A stretch of 64,000 bases of DNA from assembly GCF_000621705.1 (NCBI RefSeq), contig NZ_JHXO01000010.1:1-64000 (forward strand). The letters run 5' to 3'. The translations under genes were made by a program, and so were the position numbers. The stretch is from Prolixibacter bellariivorans ATCC BAA-1284. GTDB lineage: Bacteria > Bacteroidota > Bacteroidia > Bacteroidales > Prolixibacteraceae. Of this stretch, positions 47,334 through 56,896 are shown piece after piece (positions within the stretch are counted from its first letter, which is position 1; the number at the start of each line of letters is the position of its first letter). The notes below the pieces were generated by a model, which did no database searches, was not told where the DNA came from, and saw only the letters and a program-made list of their open reading frames with translations.

Positions 47334-47408
47334 CGGTTTATAACGTAATGCAATTAAACCTTTCCCTTCTCCCACTCCTTTAATAAAAGAAACCAATTTA
47401 TTTCCGCT

Positions 47409-47966
47409 ATGCGTAAATGGATCACATTATCCGGGATTTCACTGGTAGCCGGATTATTTTTCCTCTCCGGTTGTACCGGAAAAAAGGAACCACCTTATGC
47501 GCCGGTAACCGGATTTGACCTTCAAAAATACCTGGGGAAATGGTACGAAATTGCCCGGCTTCCCAACCGTTTCGAGAAAGACTTAGTGAATGTAACCGCC
47601 ACTTATTCCCTTCGTGACGATGGAAAGGTGCGGGTACAGAACGAAGGTGATAAACCGGACGGCAAACACAAAATCGCTATTGGTAAAGCCAAGCTGGCAG
47701 GGAAACCCGGCGAAGGGTACTTGCGGGTGTCATTTTTCGGGCCCTTCTACGCAGATTATGTAATTGTAGCCCTGGACAAAGAACATTATCAATATGCTTT
47801 GGTAGCCAGTTCAGACAAGTACCTGTGGGTGCTTTCGCGTACACCGCAACTGGACGAGAATACCTATCGGCAGCTCCTGCAAAAGGCCCGCGAACTAGGC
47901 TTCGACACATCAAAATTATATGTGGTTCCACAGAAATCTTCTGAAAAACAGGCGGACAACCGGTAA
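47409..47966 (+). CDS. Blc-type outer-membrane lipoprotein lipocalin
   Basis: 185 residues. A lipobox (LFFLSGC, Cys22) marks a lipoprotein. The lipocalin signature is near the N-terminus: FDLQKYLGKWYEIARLPNRFEKDL with the conserved G-x-W, followed by the beta-barrel motifs (VTATYSLRDDGKVRVQNEG, YADYVIVALDKEHYQYALVASSDKYLWVLSRTP). Bacterial Blc binds lysophospholipids in the outer membrane. It is monocistronic, with 85 bp to the DUF2892 gene. Confidence 0.92.
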   Translation: MRKWITLSGISLVAGLFFLSGCTGKKEPPYAPVTGFDLQKYLGKWYEIARLPNRFEKDLVNVTATYSLRDDGKVRVQNEGDKPDGKHKIAIGKAKLAGKPGEGYLRVSFFGPFYADYVIVALDKEHYQYALVASSDKYLWVLSRTPQLDENTYRQLLQKARELGFDTSKLYVVPQKSSEKQADNR

Positions 47967-48051
47967 CGCGCGAACGATTTTTTATTTTATTTGTTTATAC
48001 ACCCGGAAGAATTATTCGGGAAGGTTTAAACCTTAATTAAAAAATTTCATT

Positions 48052-48276
48052 ATGAAAAAGAACATGGGAACCACCGACCGGATTATCCGCGTCCTCCTCG
48101 CCATTGTATTTGTAGCTCTTTATTATGCCGGTATTGTTACCGGAACAATTGGCGTTATCCTGCTCATCCTGGCGGCCGTTTTTGTGCTCACCAGTTTGGT
48201 CAGCGTCTGCCCGCTGTATGCACCTTTCGGCATAAAAACGTTTTGTACTCCGAAAGAAGAGGACTCCAAAGAGTAG
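48052..48276 (+). CDS. DUF2892 (YgaP-type) inner-membrane protein
   Basis: 74 residues. MKKNMGTTDRIIRVLLAIVFVALYYAG is the DUF2892 start, followed by a second hydrophobic segment (TIGVILLILAAVFVLTSLVSVCPLYAPFGI). The conserved SVCPLYAPFGI motif near residue 55-65 marks the family, in which the Cys is often adjacent to a rhodanese domain in other bacteria. No rhodanese is fused or adjacent here. Function unknown. Confidence 0.85.
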   Translation: MKKNMGTTDRIIRVLLAIVFVALYYAGIVTGTIGVILLILAAVFVLTSLVSVCPLYAPFGIKTFCTPKEEDSKE

Positions 48277-48437
48277 CGGGAATTCTTTTTCACCTTGATG
48301 ACGATAAAACTTACAGGTTAATATCCACACGAAACAACCGGTATCAACGGAATCATTTTCCGCATGAGCCGGTTGTTTTACGTCAGGATATGTATATTCG
48401 CAATTAGTAAGTTTCATTTCTGCCGAAAAAAGACCGT

Positions 48438-49595
48438 ATGCCTTTTTATTCCATCTTCCGGTTTTTCTACCTGCTGGGAGCCGTTAATGCTCTTTTCTTT
48501 GCGTTTCTTATTTTTTCGCGAAGCAACCGGAAACGCTCTGATGTCATTCTGGGAGTCTGGCTGGTATTCCTCTCCGCACAACTGATGATTCCGTTCATTT
48601 ACATGACCAATATCCGTGTGTATACCTATATGGTCGGATATGAATCAACGCTGTTAACCCTCCACCCCATTTTCCTGTATAATTACGTACTGACGCTGAC
48701 CAACGAAAAAAGAAAGCTGAAATCCATCCTTTTGAGTTTTAGTCCGGCAATACTGGTCGGCATCATGATGTATCCATACTTTCAAATGCCCATGGAGGTG
48801 AAGTACCGTTTCGTGAACAGCGGAGAGAGAATCCCGCTGAATGTACTGCCTTCAGTGATTGTATCAGGGGGTTGTTTCATCTGGTACATTGTTGCTACAT
48901 TCAAAGCACTGAAAAAGCACAAACAGCAAATCCTACAGGTATACTCCTACCGGGATAATGTCGATCTCCTTTGGCTGCGACGGTTGGCTGTTACTTTTTC
49001 GTTTTTCTTTTTCTTCGATATGGGCCTGGCCATTGTTTTTAGTATCATAGAAATTCCGTTGGCGTGGACAGATTTTTCCTTTTACATCATGCTCACTTTC
49101 TTCATCTTCATCCTGGGCTATTTCGGTTACCGGCAAGGCGAGATTTTCCGGTTCGAACCACTTAATATCGCCCGGGAGGCTCACGAGAGTCGTGCCAAGG
49201 AAGAATTGCATGACCATAAAGCAGAAATTCCTGTAATCAACGAAGCGGATGCGCAAAAACTGAGTGCACTGATGAAAGAAGAACAACCTTTCCTGGAAAG
49301 TTCACTCACCATTAACGATCTCTCGCGGATGATGGACATGCCTCCTCACCAGTTGTCGCGTGTCATCAACCGTCATTTCGGGATGAATTTCTTCGAGTAT
49401 GTGAACCAGTACCGCATCGAATATTTCAAACAACTGGCAGCCGATCCCAAATACCAGCACTACTCTTTGCTGGGGCTCGGACTGGAATGCGGCTTCAATT
49501 CCAAGTCATCATTCAACCGGGTTTTTAAGGAACATACCGGCCTCACGCCGGGTGCTGTGCGTAAGCAGATCGAAGCCGAATTGGTGTCTCAATAA
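48438..49595 (+). CDS. membrane-anchored AraC-family transcription regulator
   Basis: 385 residues. The N-terminal ~240 residues contain six or seven hydrophobic segments (first FRFFYLLGAVNALFFAFLIF). The C-terminal ~100 residues are a double helix-turn-helix AraC/XylS domain: LTINDLSRMMDMPPHQLSRVINRHFGMNFFEYVNQYRIEYFKQLAADP and GLECGFNSKSSFNRVFKEHTGLTPGAVRKQ. Membrane-tethered AraC regulators are common in Bacteroidota. It is the first gene before the LolA/ABC cluster on the same strand (177 bp upstream), so it may control that cluster. That link is inference. Confidence 0.88.
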   Translation: MPFYSIFRFFYLLGAVNALFFAFLIFSRSNRKRSDVILGVWLVFLSAQLMIPFIYMTNIRVYTYMVGYESTLLTLHPIFLYNYVLTLTNEKRKLKSILLSFSPAILVGIMMYPYFQMPMEVKYRFVNSGERIPLNVLPSVIVSGGCFIWYIVATFKALKKHKQQILQVYSYRDNVDLLWLRRLAVTFSFFFFFDMGLAIVFSIIEIPLAWTDFSFYIMLTFFIFILGYFGYRQGEIFRFEPLNIAREAHESRAKEELHDHKAEIPVINEADAQKLSALMKEEQPFLESSLTINDLSRMMDMPPHQLSRVINRHFGMNFFEYVNQYRIEYFKQLAADPKYQHYSLLGLGLECGFNSKSSFNRVFKEHTGLTPGAVRKQIEAELVSQ

Positions 49596-49704
49596 AACGG
49601 GACTTCATTTTCTTTTCCTCTCTTTATCAGCACTTTTCATCAAGTGTCATTTCAGCTCATGTCCCGATTTCGGAACATGAGACGCTCCCTCTACGCTCGC
49701 ATGG

Positions 49705-49712
49705 TAGTTTTG
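49705..49712 (+). promoter_or_regulatory. putative -7 box for the LolA-like/ABC cluster
   Basis: TAGTTTTG matches TAnnTTTG and lies about 60 bp before the ATG of the LolA-like gene. The upstream GAACATGAGACGCTCC region shows no consensus TTG. Confidence 0.45.
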
Positions 49713-49772
49713 TCCTCAACATTACTTCTGAAAATTTAACCAATGGTACCCGACCATTGAAATCAAAAAAAT

Positions 49773-50576
49773 ATGAAAATGAAAACACGTATTTATTCTG
49801 TGGGAGTTTTGCTCCTGTTGACATTGTTTATCGCCCGGCCGGCTCATGCACAGAATCAGCCGGCAAAGGATGATCAAGCCGCCAAAGAGATTGTTTCCAA
49901 ATCGTTTAATCTTTTCCTGGGGAAAAGCAGCTTCAGCACCATGACTATGACGGTTGTCCGTCCATCATGGAAGCGTTCTATCGAGATGCAAACCTGGTCG
50001 CTGGGCGATGACTACTACATCACCTATATTATGTCTCCAGCCCGCGACAGAGGACAAGTGTTCCTGAAGTACAACAAAGACATGTGGAACTTCATTCCGG
50101 CCATTAACCGGATCATAAAAATTCCGCCTTCCATGATGATGCAGGCCTGGATGGGATCCGATTTTACCAACAACGACCTCATGAAGATGAATTCGATAGT
50201 CACCGATTACACTCATCAACTTAACGGCAATGAAAAAATCGATGGTTACGATTGCTATGTCATCGATTTGAAACCGCTTCCGGAAGCTCCGGTTGTATGG
50301 GGTGCCATAAAGATGTGGATTGCTAAAAAGAACCTGAATACGCTGAAAGAAGAGTTCTACAATACGAAAGGTAACCTGGTAAAAACAGAAACCGCTTCCA
50401 ATCTTAAAATGATGGGTGGACGCTTGCTACCGTCGCATCTCGAAATGGTTTCTAATATAAAACACGGACATAAAACCGTGATTGACATCTCTCATCAGGA
50501 ATTTGACTTGAAAGACATCAATCAGAATTTCTTTTCGATCCAGCACATCAAGAATATTCAGCCCCGAAATCTGTAA
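49773..50576 (+). CDS. LolA-like periplasmic outer-membrane lipoprotein-sorting protein
   Basis: 267 residues. A signal peptide (about 1-26, ending AHA-QNQPA) without a lipobox Cys. The mature domain follows the COG2834/LolA-like pattern (SFSTMTMTVVRPSWKRSIEMQTWSLGDDYYITYIMSPARDRGQVFLKYNKDMWNFIPAINRIIKIPPSMM), a beta-sheet cavity that can carry a lipid-like molecule between membranes. Two ATG codons 6 bp apart are possible. It is the first of five genes read in the same direction with FtsX-type permeases, an ATPase and a beta-barrel. Confidence 0.8.
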   Translation: MKMKTRIYSVGVLLLLTLFIARPAHAQNQPAKDDQAAKEIVSKSFNLFLGKSSFSTMTMTVVRPSWKRSIEMQTWSLGDDYYITYIMSPARDRGQVFLKYNKDMWNFIPAINRIIKIPPSMMMQAWMGSDFTNNDLMKMNSIVTDYTHQLNGNEKIDGYDCYVIDLKPLPEAPVVWGAIKMWIAKKNLNTLKEEFYNTKGNLVKTETASNLKMMGGRLLPSHLEMVSNIKHGHKTVIDISHQEFDLKDINQNFFSIQHIKNIQPRNL

Positions 50577-50588
50577 ATCACCAATAAC

Positions 50589-51812
50589 ATGAAGACACTG
50601 ATTAAAATAGCCTGGAGGAACCTTTGGAGAAACCGGCGACGTACTTTACTAACAGTCGCATCGGTGGTACTGGCACTGGTATTGGCTTTGTTCATGCGTT
50701 CCATGCAGTTGGGTTCTTACGAGCAAATGATAAAAGCCGGAGTCAATCAAGTGGGATATTTGCAAATACACAGCAAAGGCTACTGGGAAGAACAAAGCAT
50801 TGACCGGGCTTTTTTCGACAAAGACAGCATTGATGCTGCTCTGAAAAGCACCTCTGGAATCTCCAAAACGCTTCCGTTTTTACAAACATTTTCATTGGCA
50901 TCATACGGAAATCTAACTAAAGGGGTTCTGGTCGATGGCATTAAGCCTGACAAGGAGGACAGCCAGACGAACCTGTCAGGAAAAATTGTAAAGGGAGATT
51001 ACCTGACGAAGTCAGAACACTCTGTCATCATTGGGGATAAACTGGCTCAATACCTCAAAATGGATGTGGGCGATAGCCTGGTACTCATCGGGCAAGGATT
51101 CAGGGGAATTACCGCTTATGGTATCTACCCGATTTCCGGAATCTTTCATCTTCCCTCGTTGCAGATGAACAGTCAATTGGTGTATATGAACCTGAAAGAC
51201 GCCCAGGCTTTCGTTTATCCTTACCAGGAAGGGCTTTTAACCGGAATTTCTGTCTTTCTGAATGATCCGGACCATCTTCCACAGGTTAAAAAGAGCCTGT
51301 TAACCAAACTTGGAAAACACTATGAAGCTACGAGCTGGAAAGTGATGCTATCGGATATTTTGCAAGCAATTGAAGTTGATAACGTTTCAGGAGAGCTGAT
51401 GCTGTTCATCCTCTATATCGTGGTCGCTTTCAGCATATTCAGCACGATCCTGATGATGACCATGGAACGAAGCAAACAATATTCGGTGATGATTTCGGTA
51501 GGTATGCAACGCTGGCAGCTCGTATTGGTCAGCATGATCGAAACAGTTATTATATCGCTCCTTGGTGTCTTAATAGGGCTTCTGATCATTAGCCCTGTGC
51601 TTTATTACTTCCACGAGAATCCAATTCCACTTGCCGGGAGCATGGCTGACCTCTATTTGCAGTTCAACATTAAACCGGTTCTGCCCTTCTCGGTTAAGCC
51701 GCATATTTTTGCCAGCCAGACCACTATCATCTTCATACTGTCGCTGGTATCGGTACTCTACCCGGTCGTTTTCATTTCCCGATTTAATATACTAAACGCC
51801 TCCCGGCATTAA
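50589..51812 (+). CDS. FtsX/MacB-type ABC permease (1)
   Basis: 407 residues. One N-terminal membrane helix (LTVASVVLALVLALFMRSM) is followed by a large periplasmic domain (about 45-275) and three C-terminal membrane helices. The C-terminal FtsX core has LMLFILYIVVAFSIFSTILMMTMERSKQYSVMISVGMQRWQL, the FtsX/LolC/MacB pattern. It is 12 bp after the LolA-like gene and 14 bp before the second permease, so it is a heterodimer half. These permeases move lipids or lipoproteins out of the membrane without pumping across it. Confidence 0.88.
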   Translation: MKTLIKIAWRNLWRNRRRTLLTVASVVLALVLALFMRSMQLGSYEQMIKAGVNQVGYLQIHSKGYWEEQSIDRAFFDKDSIDAALKSTSGISKTLPFLQTFSLASYGNLTKGVLVDGIKPDKEDSQTNLSGKIVKGDYLTKSEHSVIIGDKLAQYLKMDVGDSLVLIGQGFRGITAYGIYPISGIFHLPSLQMNSQLVYMNLKDAQAFVYPYQEGLLTGISVFLNDPDHLPQVKKSLLTKLGKHYEATSWKVMLSDILQAIEVDNVSGELMLFILYIVVAFSIFSTILMMTMERSKQYSVMISVGMQRWQLVLVSMIETVIISLLGVLIGLLIISPVLYYFHENPIPLAGSMADLYLQFNIKPVLPFSVKPHIFASQTTIIFILSLVSVLYPVVFISRFNILNASRH

Positions 51813-51826
51813 ACTGTAAAAGAACT

Positions 51827-53065
51827 ATGTTACGAGCAATCGCTTGGAGAAATCTTTGGAGAAATAAATTGAGAAGCAGCATTATTATGGCTGCCCTCAC
51901 CATTGGCATTATTGGCGCTGTGGAAATGGACGGTTACATGACCGGTCTGACCAATCAGCGGGTCGATGCAGCCATCGCTAACGAAGTTTCCGACATCCAA
52001 CTACACAATCCGGGATTTCTTCTTAACCAGGAAACTAAATATCTCATTCCCCATGCGGGAAAAAAAGCGGATGAAATCAGGAAAATCGCTAATGTCAAAG
52101 CCGTCAGTGTCCGGTTAAAAGGGGCAGCCATGGCTTCCTCGGCCAATGCCGGTGCCGGTATCAGCATCAACGGTGTTGTTCCCGATGACGAGTACCGCGT
52201 CAGCGACTTGCATGATCACATTATTGAGGGGACCTATCTCAACAATAAGCAAAAAATCCCGGCCGTCATTGGTCAGAAACTGGCTAAAAAACTCAACATT
52301 GGAGTTTCCGATAAACTCATTGTCACCATGACCGATTCTACCGGAACCATTACCAATGGTGCTTTTCTGGTGGTTGGGATATACAAAACATCCAATACCG
52401 ACTTCGATAAAAGCAATGTTTTTGTTACCCGGAAAGACTTAGCCAATTTAATTGGTTACCCGACCAATGCTGGAGACGAAATAGCAATTCTGCTGAACAG
52501 TAATCAACATACGAAAGCAGTAACGAAAAAGCTCAATACCCTTTTTTCGGCAGAGGTCAAAAGCCACAAATTAATCATCCAGAGTTGGGATCAGATTCAG
52601 CCACTGTTAAAATCGATGGTGGATATGATGAACTATTTCTCCTACCTGTTTCTGATCATCGTTTTGGCTGCCCTCACCTTCGCCATTATCAATACCATGT
52701 TAATGTCCATGATGGAGCGAACCCGTGAAATCGGAATGCTCATCGCACTGGGCATGAACAAACGGAAAATAGTCAGGATGGTTATGTTGGAAACGCTGTT
52801 CCTTTCGATTATTGGCGCATTGGTCGGACTTGCCATCAGCATTTTACTGGTTGACTATCTGTCAATTCATGGCCTGGACCTTTCCTCCTTTGCCAAAGGA
52901 CTTAATTCGATTGGATATAGCTCAACCGTCTACTTCCAGGTAAACCGTGAGTTCTACTTTACGACCGTAATCGTTGTTGTCCTGCTCGCCATTCTAGCCA
53001 GTATTCCGGCTATGATGAGAGCGCTCAAACTGCAACCGGCTACTGCCATTCGAGAAGAAGATTAA
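51827..53065 (+). CDS. FtsX/MacB-type ABC permease (2)
   Basis: 412 residues, the same architecture as the first permease: one N-terminal helix (IIMAALTIGIIGAVEMD), a large extracytoplasmic domain and three C-terminal helices. The FtsX motif is AIINTMLMSMMERTREIGMLIALGMNKRKIVRMVMLETLFLSIIGALVG. The MERTREIGMLIALGM string is the cytoplasmic coupling element that contacts the ATPase. It is separated by 22 bp from the ATPase gene. The two permeases differ in their periplasmic domains, as LolC and LolE do. Confidence 0.9.
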   Translation: MLRAIAWRNLWRNKLRSSIIMAALTIGIIGAVEMDGYMTGLTNQRVDAAIANEVSDIQLHNPGFLLNQETKYLIPHAGKKADEIRKIANVKAVSVRLKGAAMASSANAGAGISINGVVPDDEYRVSDLHDHIIEGTYLNNKQKIPAVIGQKLAKKLNIGVSDKLIVTMTDSTGTITNGAFLVVGIYKTSNTDFDKSNVFVTRKDLANLIGYPTNAGDEIAILLNSNQHTKAVTKKLNTLFSAEVKSHKLIIQSWDQIQPLLKSMVDMMNYFSYLFLIIVLAALTFAIINTMLMSMMERTREIGMLIALGMNKRKIVRMVMLETLFLSIIGALVGLAISILLVDYLSIHGLDLSSFAKGLNSIGYSSTVYFQVNREFYFTTVIVVVLLAILASIPAMMRALKLQPATAIREED

Positions 53066-53087
53066 AAACATTTAACATATTGACAAA

Positions 53088-53777
53088 ATGAGTATCATTG
53101 AAACAAAAGGGGTTTATAAGACCTACAATACAACCAAAGTCCCTGTAAACGCTGTTAACGGAGTTGACCTGAAAATTGAAGAGGGAGAATTTACCGCCAT
53201 TGTTGGACCTTCCGGTTCCGGGAAAACCACCCTGCTCAACATGTTGAGCGGGCTCGATCTCCCCACCCGGGGTGATATCTTTATCGAGAATACGAATTTG
53301 AAGGGGCTCAGTTCCTCTCAGCTGATTGACTTCAGGCTGAATAACATCGGATTTGTATTCCAGGCCTACAACCTGATACCGGTACTAACGGTAAAAGAGA
53401 ACACGGAGTTCATCATGTTTCTGCAGAAAGTGCCCAAAAGAGAACGTCAGAAAAGAGTAAAAGAGTTGCTTGGGGCTGTGGGAATCGGTGACAAAATGGA
53501 TTACAAACCCAGCCAGCTGTCGGGCGGTCAGCAACAACGGGTAGCAGTTGCCCGTGCATTGGCTTCGCGCCCTAAGTATATCATTGCAGATGAACCTACG
53601 GCCAACCTGGATTCCGTCTCAACCAGCGAGTTACTCGAATTGATGGCACAAATGAATAAAAAGTATAATACCACCTTCATCTTCGCCACCCACGACCAAC
53701 GTGTGATGGATAAAGCCCGAAGAATTTTAACCATTGAAGATGGAAAAATCCTGAAAGACGAGCAATTTGACAGGTAA
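53088..53777 (+). CDS. LolD/MacB-type ABC ATPase
   Basis: 229 residues. Walker A is GPSGSGKTT, the Q-loop is IGFVFQAYNLIPVLTVKEN, the signature is [15 protein letters not shown], Walker B is YIIADEPTANLDS, and the H-loop is FIFATHD. The SGSGKTTLLNMLSGLDLPTRGDIF and FQAYNLIPVLTV segments fit the MacB/LolD class, which pairs with FtsX-type permeases. It completes the two-permease plus ATPase complex just upstream and is followed by a beta-barrel gene 118 bp later. Confidence 0.93.
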   Translation: MSIIETKGVYKTYNTTKVPVNAVNGVDLKIEEGEFTAIVGPSGSGKTTLLNMLSGLDLPTRGDIFIENTNLKGLSSSQLIDFRLNNIGFVFQAYNLIPVLTVKENTEFIMFLQKVPKRERQKRVKELLGAVGIGDKMDYKPSQLSGGQQQRVAVARALASRPKYIIADEPTANLDSVSTSELLELMAQMNKKYNTTFIFATHDQRVMDKARRILTIEDGKILKDEQFDR

Positions 53778-53895
53778 GGTCAATTTGCAGAGGTTGCCTC
53801 AGAAACAGCGCTATAATAAAAAGGAGTTTCCAATTTGACCTGTTGTTTTATGGTGACCTCTGCTTTTCAATTCATTTTACAGAATTACTGCAGCT

Positions 53896-55221
53896 ATGAA
53901 CTTTATTAGCAAAAACCATACTTCCATGTGGAACAAAAACTTCCATCTGTTTATTTCGAAATGGTTATTCAGAAGTAGTGTTGCCATATTGTTCCTCTTA
54001 ATGAGTCAACATCGTGCATTTGCAAAGAATAACCATCTGCTGGTTACCGGATATACCGAGTACCTGAATAACACATGGATACCTCAGGGCTCTATTTACA
54101 GCACTTTGGGAATCAACAACTGGCAAAGTCAATCAGGGATTTATAACCGCTTTAATTTTCAGTATTCACTGCTCAATAATCTGAAGGTTAATGTGAGCAT
54201 GCGCAACAATTTTATATTCGGTCCGACCATAGCCACCTACAACAAATTATTCGAACAGGCCGGCTTCAACTATAATAAGATGGCCATGGCTGATAATGGT
54301 TATCTCGATCTGACAATGAGGTATTCCGATAACCCTTCGTATCTTTTTTACACCAATTTCGACCGGGCCAATTTAAAACTGTCTCTCAATAAACTGGAAA
54401 TAACGTTAGGACGTCAACGAATCAACTGGAGTAAGAACCTGGTTTGGAACCCCAATGATATTTTCAATGCTTATAATTATTTCGAATTCAACTACGTGGA
54501 AAAACCAGGGAGTGATGCCGCACTGGTGCAATGGTACACCGGTAACTTTTCATCGGTTCAGTTGGCAGCAAAACTAGGTTATACAGAACTTCCTGATAGT
54601 AACGGCGTATTAAGGAGAGAACAGAAAAAAACAATAGCTGCCATGTATCACCTCACCAAATGGAACTATGATTTCCAGGCATTTGGTGGTGTAATGGAAG
54701 ATGATGTCACCGCCGGAATGGGCTGGGCAGGCTCTATTGCCGGTGCCGGATTTACGGGTGAAGTATCGTGGTTCAGAAACCAGCAACAGTTTGCTGACAC
54801 CAGCAATGTGTGGGTCGCATCGGTCGACATGAACTACACCTTCAAAAACAATTTGTTTGCTCAGTTATCAGGCATTTACAATAGTGCAGGTGCAACCGGA
54901 CCAGCCTATGCCCAATATGGCAGTCTGTCAGGCTCTTTCTCGAACCTGCTGATGAATAATGTGAATGCCAAAACTTTAACACGTTCCCGTTTCGACCTGT
55001 TCGGCGAACTGTCCTACCCGATAACACCGCTCATCAAAGTTGATGTAGCTTCCATTTACAATCCATACGACAAATCTGTTTATGTTGGCCCAACAGCGAC
55101 TTTTAGTCTTACTGAAAACTTGGCATTGTCAGCTGTAGGACAACTGTTTTGGGGTGACAGCCTCACAGAATTTGGGGATATTGGTCAGATGTTGTTCTTC
55201 GACCTCAAATGGTCATTTTAA
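53896..55221 (+). CDS. outer-membrane beta-barrel (DUF1302-like)
   Basis: 441 residues. A signal-like segment near residues 23-42 (WLFRSSVAILFLLMSQHRAFA) is followed by alternating amphipathic strands. The conserved stretch LEITLGRQRINWSKNLVWNPNDIF (about 173-196) is close to the GRQ-x-x-x-WG-x-x-x-x-NP-D motif of DUF1302-like barrels, and the last strand (MLFFDLKWSF) ends in Phe. It is transcribed with the LolA-like/ABC cluster, so a trans-envelope lipid or small-molecule transporter is suggested. The ATG 11 codons further (MWNKN) is an alternative start. Confidence 0.65.
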   Translation: MNFISKNHTSMWNKNFHLFISKWLFRSSVAILFLLMSQHRAFAKNNHLLVTGYTEYLNNTWIPQGSIYSTLGINNWQSQSGIYNRFNFQYSLLNNLKVNVSMRNNFIFGPTIATYNKLFEQAGFNYNKMAMADNGYLDLTMRYSDNPSYLFYTNFDRANLKLSLNKLEITLGRQRINWSKNLVWNPNDIFNAYNYFEFNYVEKPGSDAALVQWYTGNFSSVQLAAKLGYTELPDSNGVLRREQKKTIAAMYHLTKWNYDFQAFGGVMEDDVTAGMGWAGSIAGAGFTGEVSWFRNQQQFADTSNVWVASVDMNYTFKNNLFAQLSGIYNSAGATGPAYAQYGSLSGSFSNLLMNNVNAKTLTRSRFDLFGELSYPITPLIKVDVASIYNPYDKSVYVGPTATFSLTENLALSAVGQLFWGDSLTEFGDIGQMLFFDLKWSF

Positions 55222-55290
55222 ATTTCGCCCACGAGAGAGCATAAGATTAAAACTAGTGTGTTCGAATACTACAGAAAGTAGCTGAAACAA

Positions 55291-55320
55291 GAAAGCCTGG
55301 CTGTATTAGCCAGGCTTTTC
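55291..55320. terminator. bidirectional terminator between converging genes
   Basis: A perfect 11-bp stem (AAAGCCTGGCT with AGCCAGGCTTT) with a 5-nt loop. It lies between the plus-strand barrel gene (70 bp away) and the minus-strand carboxylase operon (20 bp away) and can end both. Confidence 0.88.
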
Positions 55321-55339
55321 TCATCATTTAATTCACTAT

Positions 55340-56878
55340 CTATAACGGAATGTTTCCGTGCTTTTTGGGCGGATTGGTTTCGCTTTTGTTTTTGGTCATC
55401 TCCAATGCCGAAATCAATTTCTTACGGGTATCCTTCGGCATGATTACCTCATCCACATAACCCAGCTCAGCTGCGCGATACGGATTGGCGAAATTGTCAC
55501 GGTAGTCATCTACACGTTTCGCTTTCGACTCATCATCTTTATCATTACGGAAAATGATATTCACCGCACCTTCAGGGCCCATCACTGCAATTTCGGCGGT
55601 AGGCCATGCCAGATTCATGTCAGCCGACAAGTGCTTGCTGGCCATCACATCGTACGCACCACCATAAGCTTTGCGGGTAATCACGGTAATCTTCGGAACA
55701 GTGGCTTCGGCATAAGCGTAAAGCAATTTCGCTCCGTGACGAATGATACCTCCAAACTCCTGGGTCGTTCCCGGAAGGAATCCCGGTACATCCACAAAAG
55801 TGACCAATGGAATATTGAACGAGTCGCAGAAACGAACAAAACGAGCGCCTTTCACCGACGAATCGATGTCGAGCACACCGGCCAGGTGATTGGGCTGATT
55901 GGCCACAATACCTACGGAGCGGCCACCCATGCGGGCAAATCCTACCGTGATGTTCTGTGCGAAATGCGGCATCACTTCGAAGAAGTGGTTATCATCGACC
56001 ACCGAACTAATGATTTCGTGCATATCGTACGGTTTGTTCGGGTCCGGCGGAACAATGGTTTGCAAATGCTCATCTTCCCGCTCCACATCATCGGTGCAGG
56101 GAATCGACGGAGCATCCTCCATATTATTCGACGGCAGATAGCTGAGCAATTCCCGGATCATCATCAGGGTTTGCTCGTCGTCCTGTCCCAGGAAATGGGC
56201 CACACCACTTTTGGCGTTGTGCGTCATCGCACCCCCAAGCTGCTCCTTGGTCACCTCTTCGTGGGTTACCGTTTTCACCACCTCCGGACCGGTTACAAAC
56301 ATATAGCTGGTATCCTTTACCATGAAGATGAAATCGGTAAGCGCCGGAGAATAAACGGCACCTCCGGCACACGGGCCCATAATGGCAGAAATCTGCGGTA
56401 CCACGCCCGAAGCTTTCACGTTCAGCCAGAAAATATCGGCATAACCAGCCAGGCTGCGAACACCTTCCTGAATACGGGCACCTCCCGAGTCATTCAGTCC
56501 GATGATGGGAGCACCCATCTTCATAGCCAACTTCGTTACCTTTACAATCTTATCGGCATTGGTACGGCTCAGTGAACCTCCAAAAACAGTAAAATCCTGT
56601 GCAAATACGTACACCAGACGTCCGTCGACTTTTCCGTAACCGGTTACCACACCATCGCCGGGAATTTTGTTTTCGTCCATCCCGAAATTGGTGCAACTGT
56701 GTGTAACCATTTTATCCAATTCGACAAAGGTTCCTTTGTCCAGGAAAATATCGACACGTTCACGGGCCGTCAGTTTACCACCGTCATGTTGTTTGGCAAT
56801 TCGTGCCTCGCCACCGCCGGCTTCAGCCGCTTTATTTTTATCTTCAAAAATCTTGTACTTATCTTCAAGTTTCTGCAT
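55340..56878 (-). CDS. acyl-CoA carboxylase carboxyltransferase subunit (PccB-like)
   Basis: 512 residues. The carboxyltransferase hallmarks are visible: [25 protein letters not shown] with the oxyanion Gly-Gly, [22 protein letters not shown], the CoA/biotin pocket of the second half [56 protein letters not shown], and the C-terminal [21 protein letters not shown]. It transfers carboxyl from biotin to propionyl-CoA or a related acyl-CoA. It is the third gene of the operon, 18 bp after the biotin carrier. Confidence 0.92.
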   Translation of the reverse strand: MQKLEDKYKIFEDKNKAAEAGGGEARIAKQHDGGKLTARERVDIFLDKGTFVELDKMVTHSCTNFGMDENKIPGDGVVTGYGKVDGRLVYVFAQDFTVFGGSLSRTNADKIVKVTKLAMKMGAPIIGLNDSGGARIQEGVRSLAGYADIFWLNVKASGVVPQISAIMGPCAGGAVYSPALTDFIFMVKDTSYMFVTGPEVVKTVTHEEVTKEQLGGAMTHNAKSGVAHFLGQDDEQTLMMIRELLSYLPSNNMEDAPSIPCTDDVEREDEHLQTIVPPDPNKPYDMHEIISSVVDDNHFFEVMPHFAQNITVGFARMGGRSVGIVANQPNHLAGVLDIDSSVKGARFVRFCDSFNIPLVTFVDVPGFLPGTTQEFGGIIRHGAKLLYAYAEATVPKITVITRKAYGGAYDVMASKHLSADMNLAWPTAEIAVMGPEGAVNIIFRNDKDDESKAKRVDDYRDNFANPYRAAELGYVDEVIMPKDTRKKLISALEMTKNKSETNPPKKHGNIPL

Positions 56879-56896
56879 GAAATCTCAATTTAAAGG

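Noticed and set aside
55358-56575. Plus-strand ORF of 405 residues antisense to the carboxyltransferase gene
   Set aside because: It is a shadow: the opposite frame contains a complete carboxyltransferase with all motifs, while the antisense translation shows no domain pattern.
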